Shown here one piece after another: positions 1-7,991 of a DNA stretch of 64,000 bases (positions within the stretch are counted from its first letter, which is position 1; every line of letters starts with the position of its first letter). Made by a program: the position numbers and the translations under genes. The DNA comes from Chitinophaga sp. Its GTDB lineage: Bacteria > Bacteroidota > Bacteroidia > Chitinophagales > Chitinophagaceae. Under the pieces are notes generated by a model. The model did no database searches. It was not told where the DNA came from and saw nothing but the letters and a program-made list of their open reading frames with translations. The stretch is taken from assembly GCF_017745275.1 (NCBI RefSeq), contig NZ_JAGHZS010000007.1, positions 440,751-504,750 of the forward strand. Reading direction: 5' to 3'.

Positions 1-1
1 T

Positions 2-1093
2 GTAAACAGCTGGAACAGCATCCCGAATGATGAGCGGCTCCGGATTTTTACTTTTAATTACAACAGGCCCTTCCTGCCCTTTGTTTATAAGAACCCGGTG
101 ATACAGGCACAAGGATGGGAAAACATTTCTACCTACAACTATGGGTGGGATGCCACACTTTTCCGCGGAAGGTTGACCATTGCTGCAGATTATTTTGTGA
201 AGCGAAACCGGGACATGCAAATCCCTGTATTAACGGCATCCACTACGGGCGCATGGCCCATCGATTTTCACCGTGGAGAAATGAAAACCTGGGGCTGGGA
301 AATCAATGCCGGCTGGCGGGACGACCGGGGTCCTTTTACCTGGTATATCAACGCTAACCTGTTTAATAGCCAGAATAAAGTGTTGCGCAACGACAATGTA
401 GTACCGCAGGCCGGCTGGAACCAGGGTATTGCGGGGTATCCTTACTCTTCTTTATTTGGCTACCAGGCGGAAGGTTATTTCCAAACTGCGGCTGAAGTAA
501 GCCAGCATGCCTTTCAACATCCGCAAACAGGCCCCGGTGACCTTCGGTATAAAGACGTCAATGGCGATCATAAAATTGATAATGCCGACCTGGTATACCT
601 GGGCAGCACCGATCCGCAATTCTCCTATGGTATAGACGCAGGCTTCGCCTGGAAAGGATTTGATTTCTCTGTTTTCTTCCAGGGCGTAGCACAACGCAAG
701 GTAATGCCGGATCCCCGTTATAATGTGCCATTTACAGGCACCTGGCAGCAGCCATGGGACATCAACCAGGATTACTGGACGCCCACACATCTCGATGCGT
801 TGTTTCCTCGTTTGTATATGAACGACCAGCAGAACACGGTGCCCTCTTCACACTGGGTAATGAACGGCGCTTATATCCGCCTTAAAAATCTGCAGCTGGG
901 GTATACCATTCCCCGTCACTGGCTACAAAAAGTGAAGATTACCAGTTTGCGTGTTTACTTTTCAGGGCAGGATTTATGGGAAAATACGAAGATGAAAATA
1001 AGATACTATGACCCTGAACAGGCTGATGGATATAACGGGAACGTATATCCGTTTTTCCGTTCTTATACCCTGGGCTTAGGAGTGAGCTTTTAG
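2..1093 (+). CDS. SusC/RagA-like TonB-linked outer membrane receptor, C-terminal part
   Basis: The reading frame is open from base 2, so the gene begins before the window and only about 363 codons of the C-terminal beta-barrel are present. The end of the frame is typical of SusC-type receptors: a DVNGDHKIDNADL stretch (the DxNxDGxID-like loop near the barrel end), STDPQFSYG, then aromatic-rich strands and a terminal GLGVSF ending in phenylalanine, as expected for an outer membrane barrel. SusC proteins import glycan fragments or other oligomers with a SusD lipoprotein, driven by TonB. No SusD gene follows, because the next gene points the other way, so the usual SusC-SusD order is not seen here. 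The substrate cannot be inferred. The family call is confident. Confidence 0.88.
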   Translation, partial: VNSWNSIPNDERLRIFTFNYNRPFLPFVYKNPVIQAQGWENISTYNYGWDATLFRGRLTIAADYFVKRNRDMQIPVLTASTTGAWPIDFHRGEMKTWGWEINAGWRDDRGPFTWYINANLFNSQNKVLRNDNVVPQAGWNQGIAGYPYSSLFGYQAEGYFQTAAEVSQHAFQHPQTGPGDLRYKDVNGDHKIDNADLVYLGSTDPQFSYGIDAGFAWKGFDFSVFFQGVAQRKVMPDPRYNVPFTGTWQQPWDINQDYWTPTHLDALFPRLYMNDQQNTVPSSHWVMNGAYIRLKNLQLGYTIPRHWLQKVKITSLRVYFSGQDLWENTKMKIRYYDPEQADGYNGNVYPFFRSYTLGLGVSF

Positions 1094-1132
1094 TTTTTGT
1101 TTTTTATTATTTGATAAAGAAGATAAAAAGAT

Positions 1133-1172
1133 AAGGGAAGATAGCTGCCAGATGTGGCTTCTATCTTCCCTT
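1133..1172. terminator. Bidirectional terminator between the SusC-like gene and pyrB
   Basis: An 11-bp inverted repeat (AAGGGAAGATA at 1133-1143, its complement at 1162-1172) lies between two converging genes. It is followed by a T-rich stretch on the plus strand and preceded by an A-rich stretch that gives U-rich RNA on the minus strand. It can therefore end both transcripts. Confidence 0.65.
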
Positions 1173-1202
1173 TGTCCTTTTTTATCTTTATAAAAGAATA
1201 TA

Positions 1203-2132
1203 CTACTCCGATTTCTTTCCTGCCAGCAGGTACAGCGCAGCCATACGAACTGCCACACCATTTTCTACCTGGTCGAGGATGATGGACTGACCTGAATCTG
1301 CCACATCCGAATTTATTTCTACCCCGCGGTTAATGGGCCCGGGGTGCATAATGACAATTTCTTTATTCAGGCTATCCAGGAGCTGACGGTTTACACCGTA
1401 AGCAAGGGAATATTCCCGGAGGGAAGAGAATAAAGGCGTGTTTTGTCTTTCCAGTTGAATACGCAACACGTTGGCTACATCGCACCATTGCAGCGCTTCC
1501 CGGATATCATAGCTCACATTTACACCAAGTGCAGCGGCCATGTATTTAGGGATCAGTGTAGGCGGGCCTACTACTGTTACCTCAGCGCCCAGTTTTTTAA
1601 GGCAGTAAATATTGGAGAGAGCTACCCTGGAGTGCATAATATCTCCGCAGATGGCGATCTTTTTACCTTCTACGCTACCCAGTCTTTCGCGGATAGAGAA
1701 GGCATCCAGCAGTGCCTGGGTGGGATGTTCATTGATACCATCACCTGCATTGAGGATAGGCACGTTGATGTGCTTGGCCAGGAAGTGCGGTGCGCCGCTG
1801 GCGGAGTGGCGCATCACCACCATATCCACTTTCATGGACAGGATGTTGTTCACCGTATCAATCAGCGTTTCCCCTTTGGATACGGAGGAGCCGGAAGCAG
1901 AAAAGTTAACCGTATCTGCACCCAGCCGCTTTTCCGCTAACTCAAAAGAGATGCGTGTGCGGGTAGAATTCTCAAAAAATAAATTAACAATAGTTGTATC
2001 GCGAAGCGTAGGAACCTTTTTAATAGGCCTTTGTAAAACCTCCTTAAACTGGTCGGCTGTTTGAAAAATAAGCTCTATATCCTGGCGCTGCAGATCGCGA
2101 ATTCCGAGTAAGTGTTTTACAGAAAGTGACAT
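1203..2132 (-). CDS. pyrB: Aspartate carbamoyltransferase catalytic subunit
   Basis: PyrB condenses carbamoyl phosphate with L-aspartate to N-carbamoyl-L-aspartate, the committed step of pyrimidine synthesis, in the cytoplasm. The 309-residue length fits the family. The carbamoyl-phosphate loop STRTR is at residues 56-60. HPTQALLD supplies the HPxQ signature, and MHPGPINRG near the end is the conserved C-terminal ligand loop. The gene lies 51 bases downstream of pyrR on the same strand, so the two probably form a pyrR-pyrB operon. A TATATTTG box (minus strand, 2147-2140) just before the start could be a second promoter, but its spacing to the ATG would leave almost no leader. No pyrI regulatory subunit is seen. 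Confidence 0.97.
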   Translation of the reverse strand: MSLSVKHLLGIRDLQRQDIELIFQTADQFKEVLQRPIKKVPTLRDTTIVNLFFENSTRTRISFELAEKRLGADTVNFSASGSSVSKGETLIDTVNNILSMKVDMVVMRHSASGAPHFLAKHINVPILNAGDGINEHPTQALLDAFSIRERLGSVEGKKIAICGDIMHSRVALSNIYCLKKLGAEVTVVGPPTLIPKYMAAALGVNVSYDIREALQWCDVANVLRIQLERQNTPLFSSLREYSLAYGVNRQLLDSLNKEIVIMHPGPINRGVEINSDVADSGQSIILDQVENGVAVRMAALYLLAGKKSE

Positions 2133-2183
2133 TAATGTGCAAATATAAAGGGTGAAATCTGAATTCTGAAATCCGGATTCATA

Positions 2184-2714
2184 TTAGTCAATTAGAATTA
2201 CTTCGTCATTACCATCTCTTTCGTTCCATAATACCCTTACTTTCTGGGAAATGAGGGCGTCTATAGTCCGTCCGGTATAGTCCGGCTGAATAGGTAACTG
2301 TCTGCTGAATCGTCTGTCGATCAGCGTAAGCAGCTCTACCGAAGCAGGCCGGCCGAAATCCAGCATTGCATCCAGGGCCGACCGGATGGTGCGACCGGTA
2401 TACAATACGTCATCTATCAACACTACCTTTTTATTTTCTATAGAAAAATCAATGCTTGTTTCGCTGGGTACATGTAACGTTTTGCTTTGATTAAAGTCGT
2501 CCCGGTAAAAGGTGATATCCAGTTTACCGTAGTCAATATGCGCGCCTGGTACCAATTTCAATAAGGTCTGGTGAATTCTGCCAGATAAATAAATCCCCCT
2601 GGGTTGCAGTCCTATCAGCACCGTTTGCTCAAACTGTAAATGATTTTCTATCAACTGGTGACAAAGCCTGTCTATCGTGATAGCCATCTGCTTGCCGTTT
2701 AGTATGGTTTTCAA
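2184..2714 (-). CDS. pyrR: PyrR-type bifunctional regulator / uracil phosphoribosyltransferase
   Basis: This is a type I phosphoribosyltransferase of 176 residues, the usual PyrR length. The PRPP-binding signature VVLIDDVLYTGRT is at residues 97-109, and the N-terminal IGLQPRGIYL flexible-loop region also matches PyrR. In Firmicutes PyrR binds pyr mRNA to cause attenuation and also makes UMP from uracil and PRPP. In Bacteroidota the RNA-binding role is inferred rather than shown. Its position directly upstream of pyrB supports a pyrimidine role. A long hairpin repeat (2797-2892) lies in the upstream region shared with the divergent peroxiredoxin gene. Confidence 0.93.
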   Translation of the reverse strand: MKTILNGKQMAITIDRLCHQLIENHLQFEQTVLIGLQPRGIYLSGRIHQTLLKLVPGAHIDYGKLDITFYRDDFNQSKTLHVPSETSIDFSIENKKVVLIDDVLYTGRTIRSALDAMLDFGRPASVELLTLIDRRFSRQLPIQPDYTGRTIDALISQKVRVLWNERDGNDEVILID

Positions 2715-2796
2715 AACACAACGTTTTAGGTGCCAAAAATAATGATTAAATGCAACAGATAAAAAGCTGATTGTGAGAAATAGCTGATTTTGAGGT

Positions 2797-2892
2797 GCTA
2801 AAAGCAGAAAGCTGAAAGCAAAAAGCTATTAAAGCGGATGATCGAAGCGGATTTTGTCAATAGCTTTTTGCTTTCAGCTTTCTGCTTTTAGC
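2797..2892. repeat. Hairpin repeat, copy A
   Basis: A perfect 34-bp inverted repeat: arms at 2797-2830 and 2859-2892, separated by a 28-base centre. The arms are chains of short (A)nGC units such as AAAGCAGAAAGCTGAAAGC. It belongs to a nine-copy family in this window. This copy lies between divergent genes, ending 13 bases before the peroxiredoxin start, so it is not at a gene end. Confidence 0.9.
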
Positions 2893-2905
2893 TTATATTT
2901 ATGAT

Positions 2906-3424
2906 ATGAATCTCCTTAAGTCAATAATAGCTATGGCCGCTTTCTTCCAGCTCTGGGGTACCAACGCAGACGCTCAAATTAAAACAGGTGATAAAATACC
3001 CGCCTTTTCTCTACAGGACCAAAATGGAAAAACCTTTGATGTAACTACTGTTTTGGGGAAACAACCACTGGTGATTTATTTTTATCCGAAAGATGAAACC
3101 AGTGTATGCACCAAAGAAGCTTGTTCCTTCCGTGACTCTTTCCAGGATTTCCAGCAGTATGGCGCGATGGTAATTGGTATCAGTTCAGATGGTGTGGCTT
3201 CTCATAAAAGTTTTGCGACGCATCACAACCTTCCGTTTACGCTGTTAAGTGATCCTAAAAATGAAGTGCGTAAATTGTTTGGTGTGCCTAAAACGTTTGT
3301 GATACCCGGTCGCGTAACCTATATCGTGGATAAAAGAGGCATTGTGGTGCATGAGTTTAACTCCCTGCGCGATGGCGAGAAACACGTCACAGAAGCGCTG
3401 GCTGCCCTGAAAAAAATGCAATAA
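2906..3424 (+). CDS. Exported peroxiredoxin, PrxQ/BCP type
   Basis: A thioredoxin-fold peroxidase (AhpC/TSA family, 172 residues) that reduces hydrogen peroxide or organic peroxides. Residues 1-24 look like a signal peptide ending in ADAQ, so the enzyme is probably periplasmic. The FYPKDETSVCTKEAC segment places a peroxidatic cysteine at 68 and a second cysteine at 73. This CX4C spacing is the mark of the PrxQ/BCP alpha-2 class, where the pair forms an intramolecular disulfide. A reducing partner is not encoded nearby. The start is chosen at the ATG that begins the signal peptide. Confidence 0.9.
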   Translation: MNLLKSIIAMAAFFQLWGTNADAQIKTGDKIPAFSLQDQNGKTFDVTTVLGKQPLVIYFYPKDETSVCTKEACSFRDSFQDFQQYGAMVIGISSDGVASHKSFATHHNLPFTLLSDPKNEVRKLFGVPKTFVIPGRVTYIVDKRGIVVHEFNSLRDGEKHVTEALAALKKMQ

Positions 3425-3630
3425 CTAGTTCACCGCATGATGCTCTTCCATTATTTTACCTGAGGTAGTGATCCGCCAGGTAGTGAAGGCGCTGTCTGCC
3501 AAACCATGTGGTCATCTTCAGTAAATATTGCCACAACATATTTCCCTCCTACGGGAAAGGATATACGAGAACCGGTAATAGTATTTGCGGAGTGATATTT
3601 TGGGGAGGTGTTATTTAACTTATCCCGGGA
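3425..3630 (-). pseudogene. Decayed coding remnant, possibly SnoaL/NTF2-like
   Basis: Between a plus gene and a minus gene, the minus strand reads as about 60 codons of protein-like sequence in two frames. One frame gives ISFPVGGKYVVAIFTEDDHM and then VWQT. Near base 3499 the sense continues in another frame as DSAFTTWRITTSGKIMEEHH to a TAG at 3427-3425. The pattern FxxWRI-x-GKIxEEH resembles the last strands of SnoaL/NTF2-like proteins. No start codon is present: an in-frame stop lies just upstream. I read it as the 3' stump of a frameshifted gene. The family is a guess. Confidence 0.45.
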
Positions 3631-3657
3631 TTAGCTCAAGACGGGATAGCAACAATA

Positions 3658-4041
3658 CTATAAACGTCTTAAATCTTTAAACGAGTTAATTTCTTCTTTC
3701 AGGGCAAACAATTGTATACCCCATATCAGGCCGCGTACCAGCGCAAAGGCTACCAGTGCAAGGGAAAACGATACCTGCATGAAACTGCCTTCTTCCCGGT
3801 TGGTGAGTGTAATCACGCGGATCAGGAATATAAATGCTACGATAAGGAAAACACCGGCTTTGATACCGGTTGTACGCATCTGTTTACCGAAATACTGATC
3901 AAAGCCCCTGGCAGCTGCTATACTGGCTTCGGGCTGAGGTGTACCGCCGGCAATGAGTCGCTGCTCGAGGTCGGCCACCCGGCGTTGTTTATGGTATTCT
4001 GAGAAGTAAGTTTCAATTATCTCTGCCTGCGTAGTTTCCAT
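3658..4041 (-). CDS. Small two-helix membrane protein of unknown function
   Basis: A 127-residue protein if the METTQAEIIE start at 4041 is used; an upstream in-frame ATG at 4089 would add an unlikely N-terminal piece (MYIHRLFCTLHPHF). The first 60 residues are soluble and charged. Two hydrophobic helices follow (GVFLIVAFIFLIRVI and FSLALVAFALVRGLIWGI), then a short basic tail. I do not recognise a named family. It sits 79 bases downstream of pruA on the same strand and may be co-transcribed with it. Confidence 0.72.
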   Translation of the reverse strand: METTQAEIIETYFSEYHKQRRVADLEQRLIAGGTPQPEASIAAARGFDQYFGKQMRTTGIKAGVFLIVAFIFLIRVITLTNREEGSFMQVSFSLALVAFALVRGLIWGIQLFALKEEINSFKDLRRL

Positions 4042-4120
4042 GATGCTAAAATGAGGGTGCAAGGTACAAAAAAGGCGATGGATATACATCCACCGCCTAC
4101 ATATAAATCATGAACATTTA

Positions 4121-5752
4121 CTAAGCTTCTTTCAGGAACGGATACCGGTAATCGGTAGCAGGTACAAAAGTTTCTTTGATACTTCTTGCACTCAACCAAC
4201 GGTAGAGGTTCAGCATAGAGCCGGCTTTATCGTTTGTACCGGAAGCACGGGCACCGCCAAATGGCTGCTGGCCTACTACTGCGCCGGTTGGTTTATCGTT
4301 GATATAGAAGTTACCTGCACTGTTCACCAGTTTGCGGGTAGCCAGTTCCACTGCATAACGGTCCTGTGCAATAACGGCACCGGTTAATGCGTATTCTGAA
4401 GTGGTATCTACTACCTGCATGATTTCCTCAAACTTATCTGCTTCGTATACGTGGATCGTCAGCACAGGGCCGAAGATTTCCTCGCACATGGTAACATACT
4501 TGGGATCGGTGGTTTCAATGACGGTAGGTTCAATGAAATAACCTTCTGTTTTGTTGTAGTTACCACCCGCAATAATTTTTACGGAAGGATCTTTCTTCGC
4601 ATTGTCAATGTATTGCGCAATTTTATCGAAAGAGCGCTCATCGATTACTGCATTGATGAAGTTGCTGAAATCTTCTGTGGTACCCATTTTCATGGTTTTC
4701 AGTTCGGCAACTAATTTTGATTTTATATCGTCAGCAAGATTGTTTGGTATGTATGCACGGGAGGCAGCAGAGCATTTCTGGCCCTGGTATTCGAAAGCGC
4801 CGCGGGCTAAGGCGGTAACAGCAATATCTACATCGGCTGATTTGTGAATGAGCACGAAGTCTTTACCACCTGTTTCCCCTACGATGCGTGGGTAGGCTTT
4901 GTATTTGTGAATATTTTCGCCGATCGTTTTCCACATAGTCTGGAATACGCCGGTAGAACCGGTGAAGTGGATACCTGCGAAATGAGGATCTGCGAAGCAG
5001 ATGTCGCCGATCAATGGACCACCTGCATATACCAGGTTGATAACACCGGCTGGTAATCCTGCTTCCATCAGCACTTTCATGATGATCTGAGCCGCAAATA
5101 CCTGTGTGTTGGCGGGTTTCCACACTACAACGTTACCACACATGGCGGCGGAAGTAGGCAGGTTGCCGGCAATAGCGGTAAAGTTAAAAGGTGTAACAGC
5201 GAGTACGAAACCTTCCAGGGGACGGTATTCTACGCGGTTGTGGATGCCTGGCGCACATACAGGCTGCTGGCGGTAAATCTCGCTCAGGAAGTGTACGTTG
5301 TAGCGGAGGAAGTCTATCAGTTCACAAGCACTGTCAATTTCTGCCTGGAAAGCATTTTTGCTTTGACCGAGCATGGTAGCAGCGTTGATATGATAGCGAT
5401 ATTTGGTAGCGAGGAGTTCAGCAGCGCGTAAGAAGATGCCGGCGCGTTGTTCCCAATCCATATTGGCCCATTTTTCACGGGCTTCCAAAGCAGCTTTGAT
5501 AGCGGCTTTAACGTGGGTGGCGTCACCCATATGGAAATGACCTAATTTGTGTTTGATTTCATGCGGAGGGCGCAGATCTACCGTTTTACCGGTACGGATT
5601 TCTTCACCGCCGATGTACATGGGTATATCAGCTACTTCTCCCTTAAATGCGGCTAGTTGTTTCTTTAGGGCAATTCTTTCAGCGGAACCTGGCGCATAAG
5701 ATAACACAGGCTCATTGGCTGGTGCTGCGTATTCAAAGTATCCTGTATTCAT
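4121..5752 (-). CDS. pruA: 1-pyrroline-5-carboxylate (glutamate semialdehyde) dehydrogenase
   Basis: An aldehyde dehydrogenase of 543 residues that oxidises L-glutamate gamma-semialdehyde to glutamate with NAD+, the second step of proline breakdown. The general base is E293 in VGETGGKDF, and the catalytic cysteine is C327 in YQGQKCSAASRAY. The PFNFTAIAGNLPTSAA cofactor region and the total length match the stand-alone P5C dehydrogenases (human ALDH4A1 type) rather than the large PutA fusion. The first enzyme, proline dehydrogenase, is not in the window. A 24-bp imperfect inverted repeat (5769-5836) lies directly upstream and could be an operator. Confidence 0.94.
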   Translation of the reverse strand: MNTGYFEYAAPANEPVLSYAPGSAERIALKKQLAAFKGEVADIPMYIGGEEIRTGKTVDLRPPHEIKHKLGHFHMGDATHVKAAIKAALEAREKWANMDWEQRAGIFLRAAELLATKYRYHINAATMLGQSKNAFQAEIDSACELIDFLRYNVHFLSEIYRQQPVCAPGIHNRVEYRPLEGFVLAVTPFNFTAIAGNLPTSAAMCGNVVVWKPANTQVFAAQIIMKVLMEAGLPAGVINLVYAGGPLIGDICFADPHFAGIHFTGSTGVFQTMWKTIGENIHKYKAYPRIVGETGGKDFVLIHKSADVDIAVTALARGAFEYQGQKCSAASRAYIPNNLADDIKSKLVAELKTMKMGTTEDFSNFINAVIDERSFDKIAQYIDNAKKDPSVKIIAGGNYNKTEGYFIEPTVIETTDPKYVTMCEEIFGPVLTIHVYEADKFEEIMQVVDTTSEYALTGAVIAQDRYAVELATRKLVNSAGNFYINDKPTGAVVGQQPFGGARASGTNDKAGSMLNLYRWLSARSIKETFVPATDYRYPFLKEA

Positions 5753-5768
5753 TGTAACCTGATTTTAT

Positions 5769-5836
5769 ATTTGTTTATTTGGCTATTTACAGGCCTGGTG
5801 AAAACACCCCGACTGTAAACAACCAAATAAACAAAT
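5769..5836. promoter_or_regulatory. Long inverted repeat upstream of pruA
   Basis: Arms at 5769-5792 and 5813-5836 match in 22 of 24 positions (ATTTGTTTATTTGGCTATTT paired with its near-complement), around a 20-base centre. It lies between prfB and pruA, both on the minus strand, 16 bases before the pruA start. It could be an operator, a transcript-end hairpin of prfB, or both. It lacks a U-run, which weakens the terminator reading. Confidence 0.5.
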
Positions 5837-5912
5837 GACTACGTGTTTTGTTTCCGCAGCAAAATTAATGGTTACAAAGCCTTCTGACTTAATAATAATT
5901 AGTAGATCCTTA

Positions 5913-7008
5913 TTAATTATTGTCCTCTTCCTTCTGCATCATCAGGTAAGCCTTGATAAATCCGTTCAGATCGCCGTCCATTACAGGCCCTACGTTACCT
6001 ACTTCAAAATCGGTACGGTGGTCTTTGATCATTTTATACGGATGGAATACGTATGACCTGATCTGTGAGCCCCATTCGATTTTGCGTTTGTTGGCGTTGG
6101 CTGCATTTTTCAGCTCTTCTCTTTTACGGATCTCTTCTTCATACAGGCGCGACTTTAACATGGTGAGTGCCTTTTCGCGGTTCTCTCCTTGTGTACGGGC
6201 CTGCTGACATTCGATGATGATTCCGGAAGGGATGTGCTTTAAACGCACGGCAGTTTCCACCTTGTTTACGTTCTGTCCACCTTTACCACCGGAACGATAG
6301 AATTCCCATTCCAGGTCTGCAGGGTTGACAGCAATCTCGATAGTATTGTCTACTAACGGATATACATATACGGAGGCGAAAGAGGTATGCCGGCGTGCAT
6401 TGGAGTCGAATGGAGAAATACGTACCAGTCGGTGTACCCCGCTTTCTGCTTTGAGGTGACCATAAGCAAAGTCGCCATCAAATTCCAGTGTAGCGGATTT
6501 AATCCCGGCACCATCTCCATATTGTGTATCAATTTCTGATACCTTCCAACCTTGTTTCTCTCCATACATGCGGTACATACGCAGCAGCATTTCGGCCCAA
6601 TCCTGGCTTTCCGTGCCACCTGCACCGGAGTTAATGGTGAGTACTGCAGGCATTTCATCTTCCGGCTGGTTTAAAGTAGATTTAAATTCCAGGTCGTCCA
6701 AAGCCAGTACTGCAGCACCATACGCCTGTTCTACTTCTTCCTCGGAAGCTTCTCCTTCTTTGAAAAAATCGTTCAGTACCGCACTATCATCGATAGCCGC
6801 GTTCACCTGATCGTAAAGGTCCACCCAATATTTGTTTACCTTAATTTCCTTCAGAATCGAAGTTGCTCTGACGTTGTCATCCCAGAAACCGGGCGCCAGG
6901 CTTAGTTGTTTGTCGTTTTCTATTTTAGCTAATCGGTCAGGTACGTTAAAGAAAACCTCCCAGGACATATAAACGGTCCCTCATAGCTTTAAGTTGCTCA
7001 GCTGTCAT
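5913..7008 (-). CDS. prfB: Peptide chain release factor 2, made by +1 programmed frameshifting
   Basis: RF2 ends translation at UGA and UAA codons. The main frame (from 6968) carries the catalytic GGQ loop (SGGKGGQNVNKVE) and RF2-like flanks. The true start is upstream: ATG at 7008 opens a 20-codon zero frame (MTAEQLKAMRDRLYVLGGFL) ending in CTT-TAA at 6951-6946. Skipping T6948 joins it to NVPDRLAKIEN, giving 364 residues, close to the 365 of E. coli RF2, and aligning with its DLTERSDVLRGYLDYDAK segment. Coding is thus 7008-6949 joined to 6947-5913. The ATG at 6968 used by naive gene calling lies inside the shift site and would remove the first helix. Confidence 0.93.
6945..6961 (-). promoter_or_regulatory. 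prfB programmed +1 frameshift site (with TAA stop)
   Basis: The minus strand reads GGGAGG-TTTT-CTT-TAA-C. The Shine-Dalgarno-like GGGAGG lies 4 bases before the CTT slippery codon, almost the same layout as the E. coli AGGGGG-TAT-CTT-TGA-C site. The in-frame stop here is TAA, which both RF1 and RF2 read, rather than the usual TGA read only by RF2. Confidence 0.88.
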
Positions 7009-7057
7009 AGCTGGCAAATGTATGTAAAAATACAGATATCTGCTAATGTCGGCTACA

Positions 7058-7091
7058 TTTGTTTTACTTGTCCATTTTAGCATAATATTTG
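7058..7091 (+). promoter_or_regulatory. Candidate promoter for the TspO-like gene
   Basis: A TTTG at 7058-7061 and TAATATTTG at 7083-7091 approximate the Bacteroidota TTTG / TAnnTTTG promoter elements, with about 21 bases between them. The start codon follows some 50 bases downstream. The match of the second box is one position off the consensus. Confidence 0.4.
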
Positions 7092-7143
7092 CGCAATAAC
7101 GCGGTAACCATGTCGCTAATATTACAAAAAGTGTTTATTCATT

Positions 7144-7947
7144 ATGGTCAGCCATGAAACCCTCATTTTTAAGAACAAATCTATCTTTAATACACTTGGT
7201 TATATCCTCATGGTGACAGTCAATGTATTGGCGGTAACACTTCCTATCAATGGCAAAACCACTGCCCAGATTTCAGCCGAGTATCCCAATCTTTTCGCAC
7301 CGGCGGGTTTTACATTTTTGATCTGGGGGTTGATCTATCTTTCTATTGGTGCATTTATCATTTACCAGCTCTGGCTGGCCTTCTCCAATAAACATCCGGA
7401 CGCATTATCACAGCTCATGCAAAAAATGAAGGAATGGTTTCTCATTTCCGCTGTGGCCAACGCCTGCTGGCTTTTTGCCTGGCACTACCGCCTGATCCCT
7501 GTTAGTGTAGTCATTATGTTTATGCTGCTCATTTCCCTGGTGATTATTCAGGTTAACTTTCGCATAGGCATGACAACAGCTACTGTAGCGGAAAGATGGC
7601 TTATCCATTTTCCTTTCAGCCTGTACCTGGGCTGGCTGGCCATTGCGGCCCTGGCCAATGTTACTACGCTGCTGGTATATGCCGGCTGGGAAGGCAACCT
7701 GCACACCCAAATCCGCTGGACCATCGGCATGATTGGACTGGGTACCCTGTCCAGCATAGCCATGGTATTGCTTCGCAACAATATCGTATACGCACTTGTT
7801 AGTGTATGGGCTTTCTATGGTATCCTTGTGAAAAGAAAGGGAGCGGATATACTGGAAGAGAATGCCATTGTACATAGTTGCATCATCGCCATCGGCCTTA
7901 TTGCCATCACAATTTCCTGGCAATTCTACAGGAAACAGAAATCCTGA
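7144..7947 (+). CDS. TspO/MBR-like tryptophan-rich membrane protein
   Basis: A 267-residue integral membrane protein with about seven or eight hydrophobic helices. The segment NLFAPAGFTFLIWGLIYLSI (residues about 49-68) resembles the family of Bacteroidota proteins related to TspO/MBR (translocator) proteins, which carry a PxxFxxxW signature in that place. The protein is longer than classic TspO (about 160 residues) and has extra C-terminal helices. Bacterial TspO proteins bind porphyrins; whether this one does is not known. It ends 44 bases before pgi on the same strand, so the two may share a transcript. Confidence 0.6.
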   Translation: MVSHETLIFKNKSIFNTLGYILMVTVNVLAVTLPINGKTTAQISAEYPNLFAPAGFTFLIWGLIYLSIGAFIIYQLWLAFSNKHPDALSQLMQKMKEWFLISAVANACWLFAWHYRLIPVSVVIMFMLLISLVIIQVNFRIGMTTATVAERWLIHFPFSLYLGWLAIAALANVTTLLVYAGWEGNLHTQIRWTIGMIGLGTLSSIAMVLLRNNIVYALVSVWAFYGILVKRKGADILEENAIVHSCIIAIGLIAITISWQFYRKQKS

Positions 7948-7991
7948 GTCTAAAAGATTATTTTTGACGCGCATTTAATATATACACTACT

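Noticed and set aside
7408..7974. 188-codon minus-strand open frame
   Set aside because: Antisense to the TspO-like membrane gene; the plus strand shows clean hydrophobic helices, the minus reading is mixed and lacks any motif.
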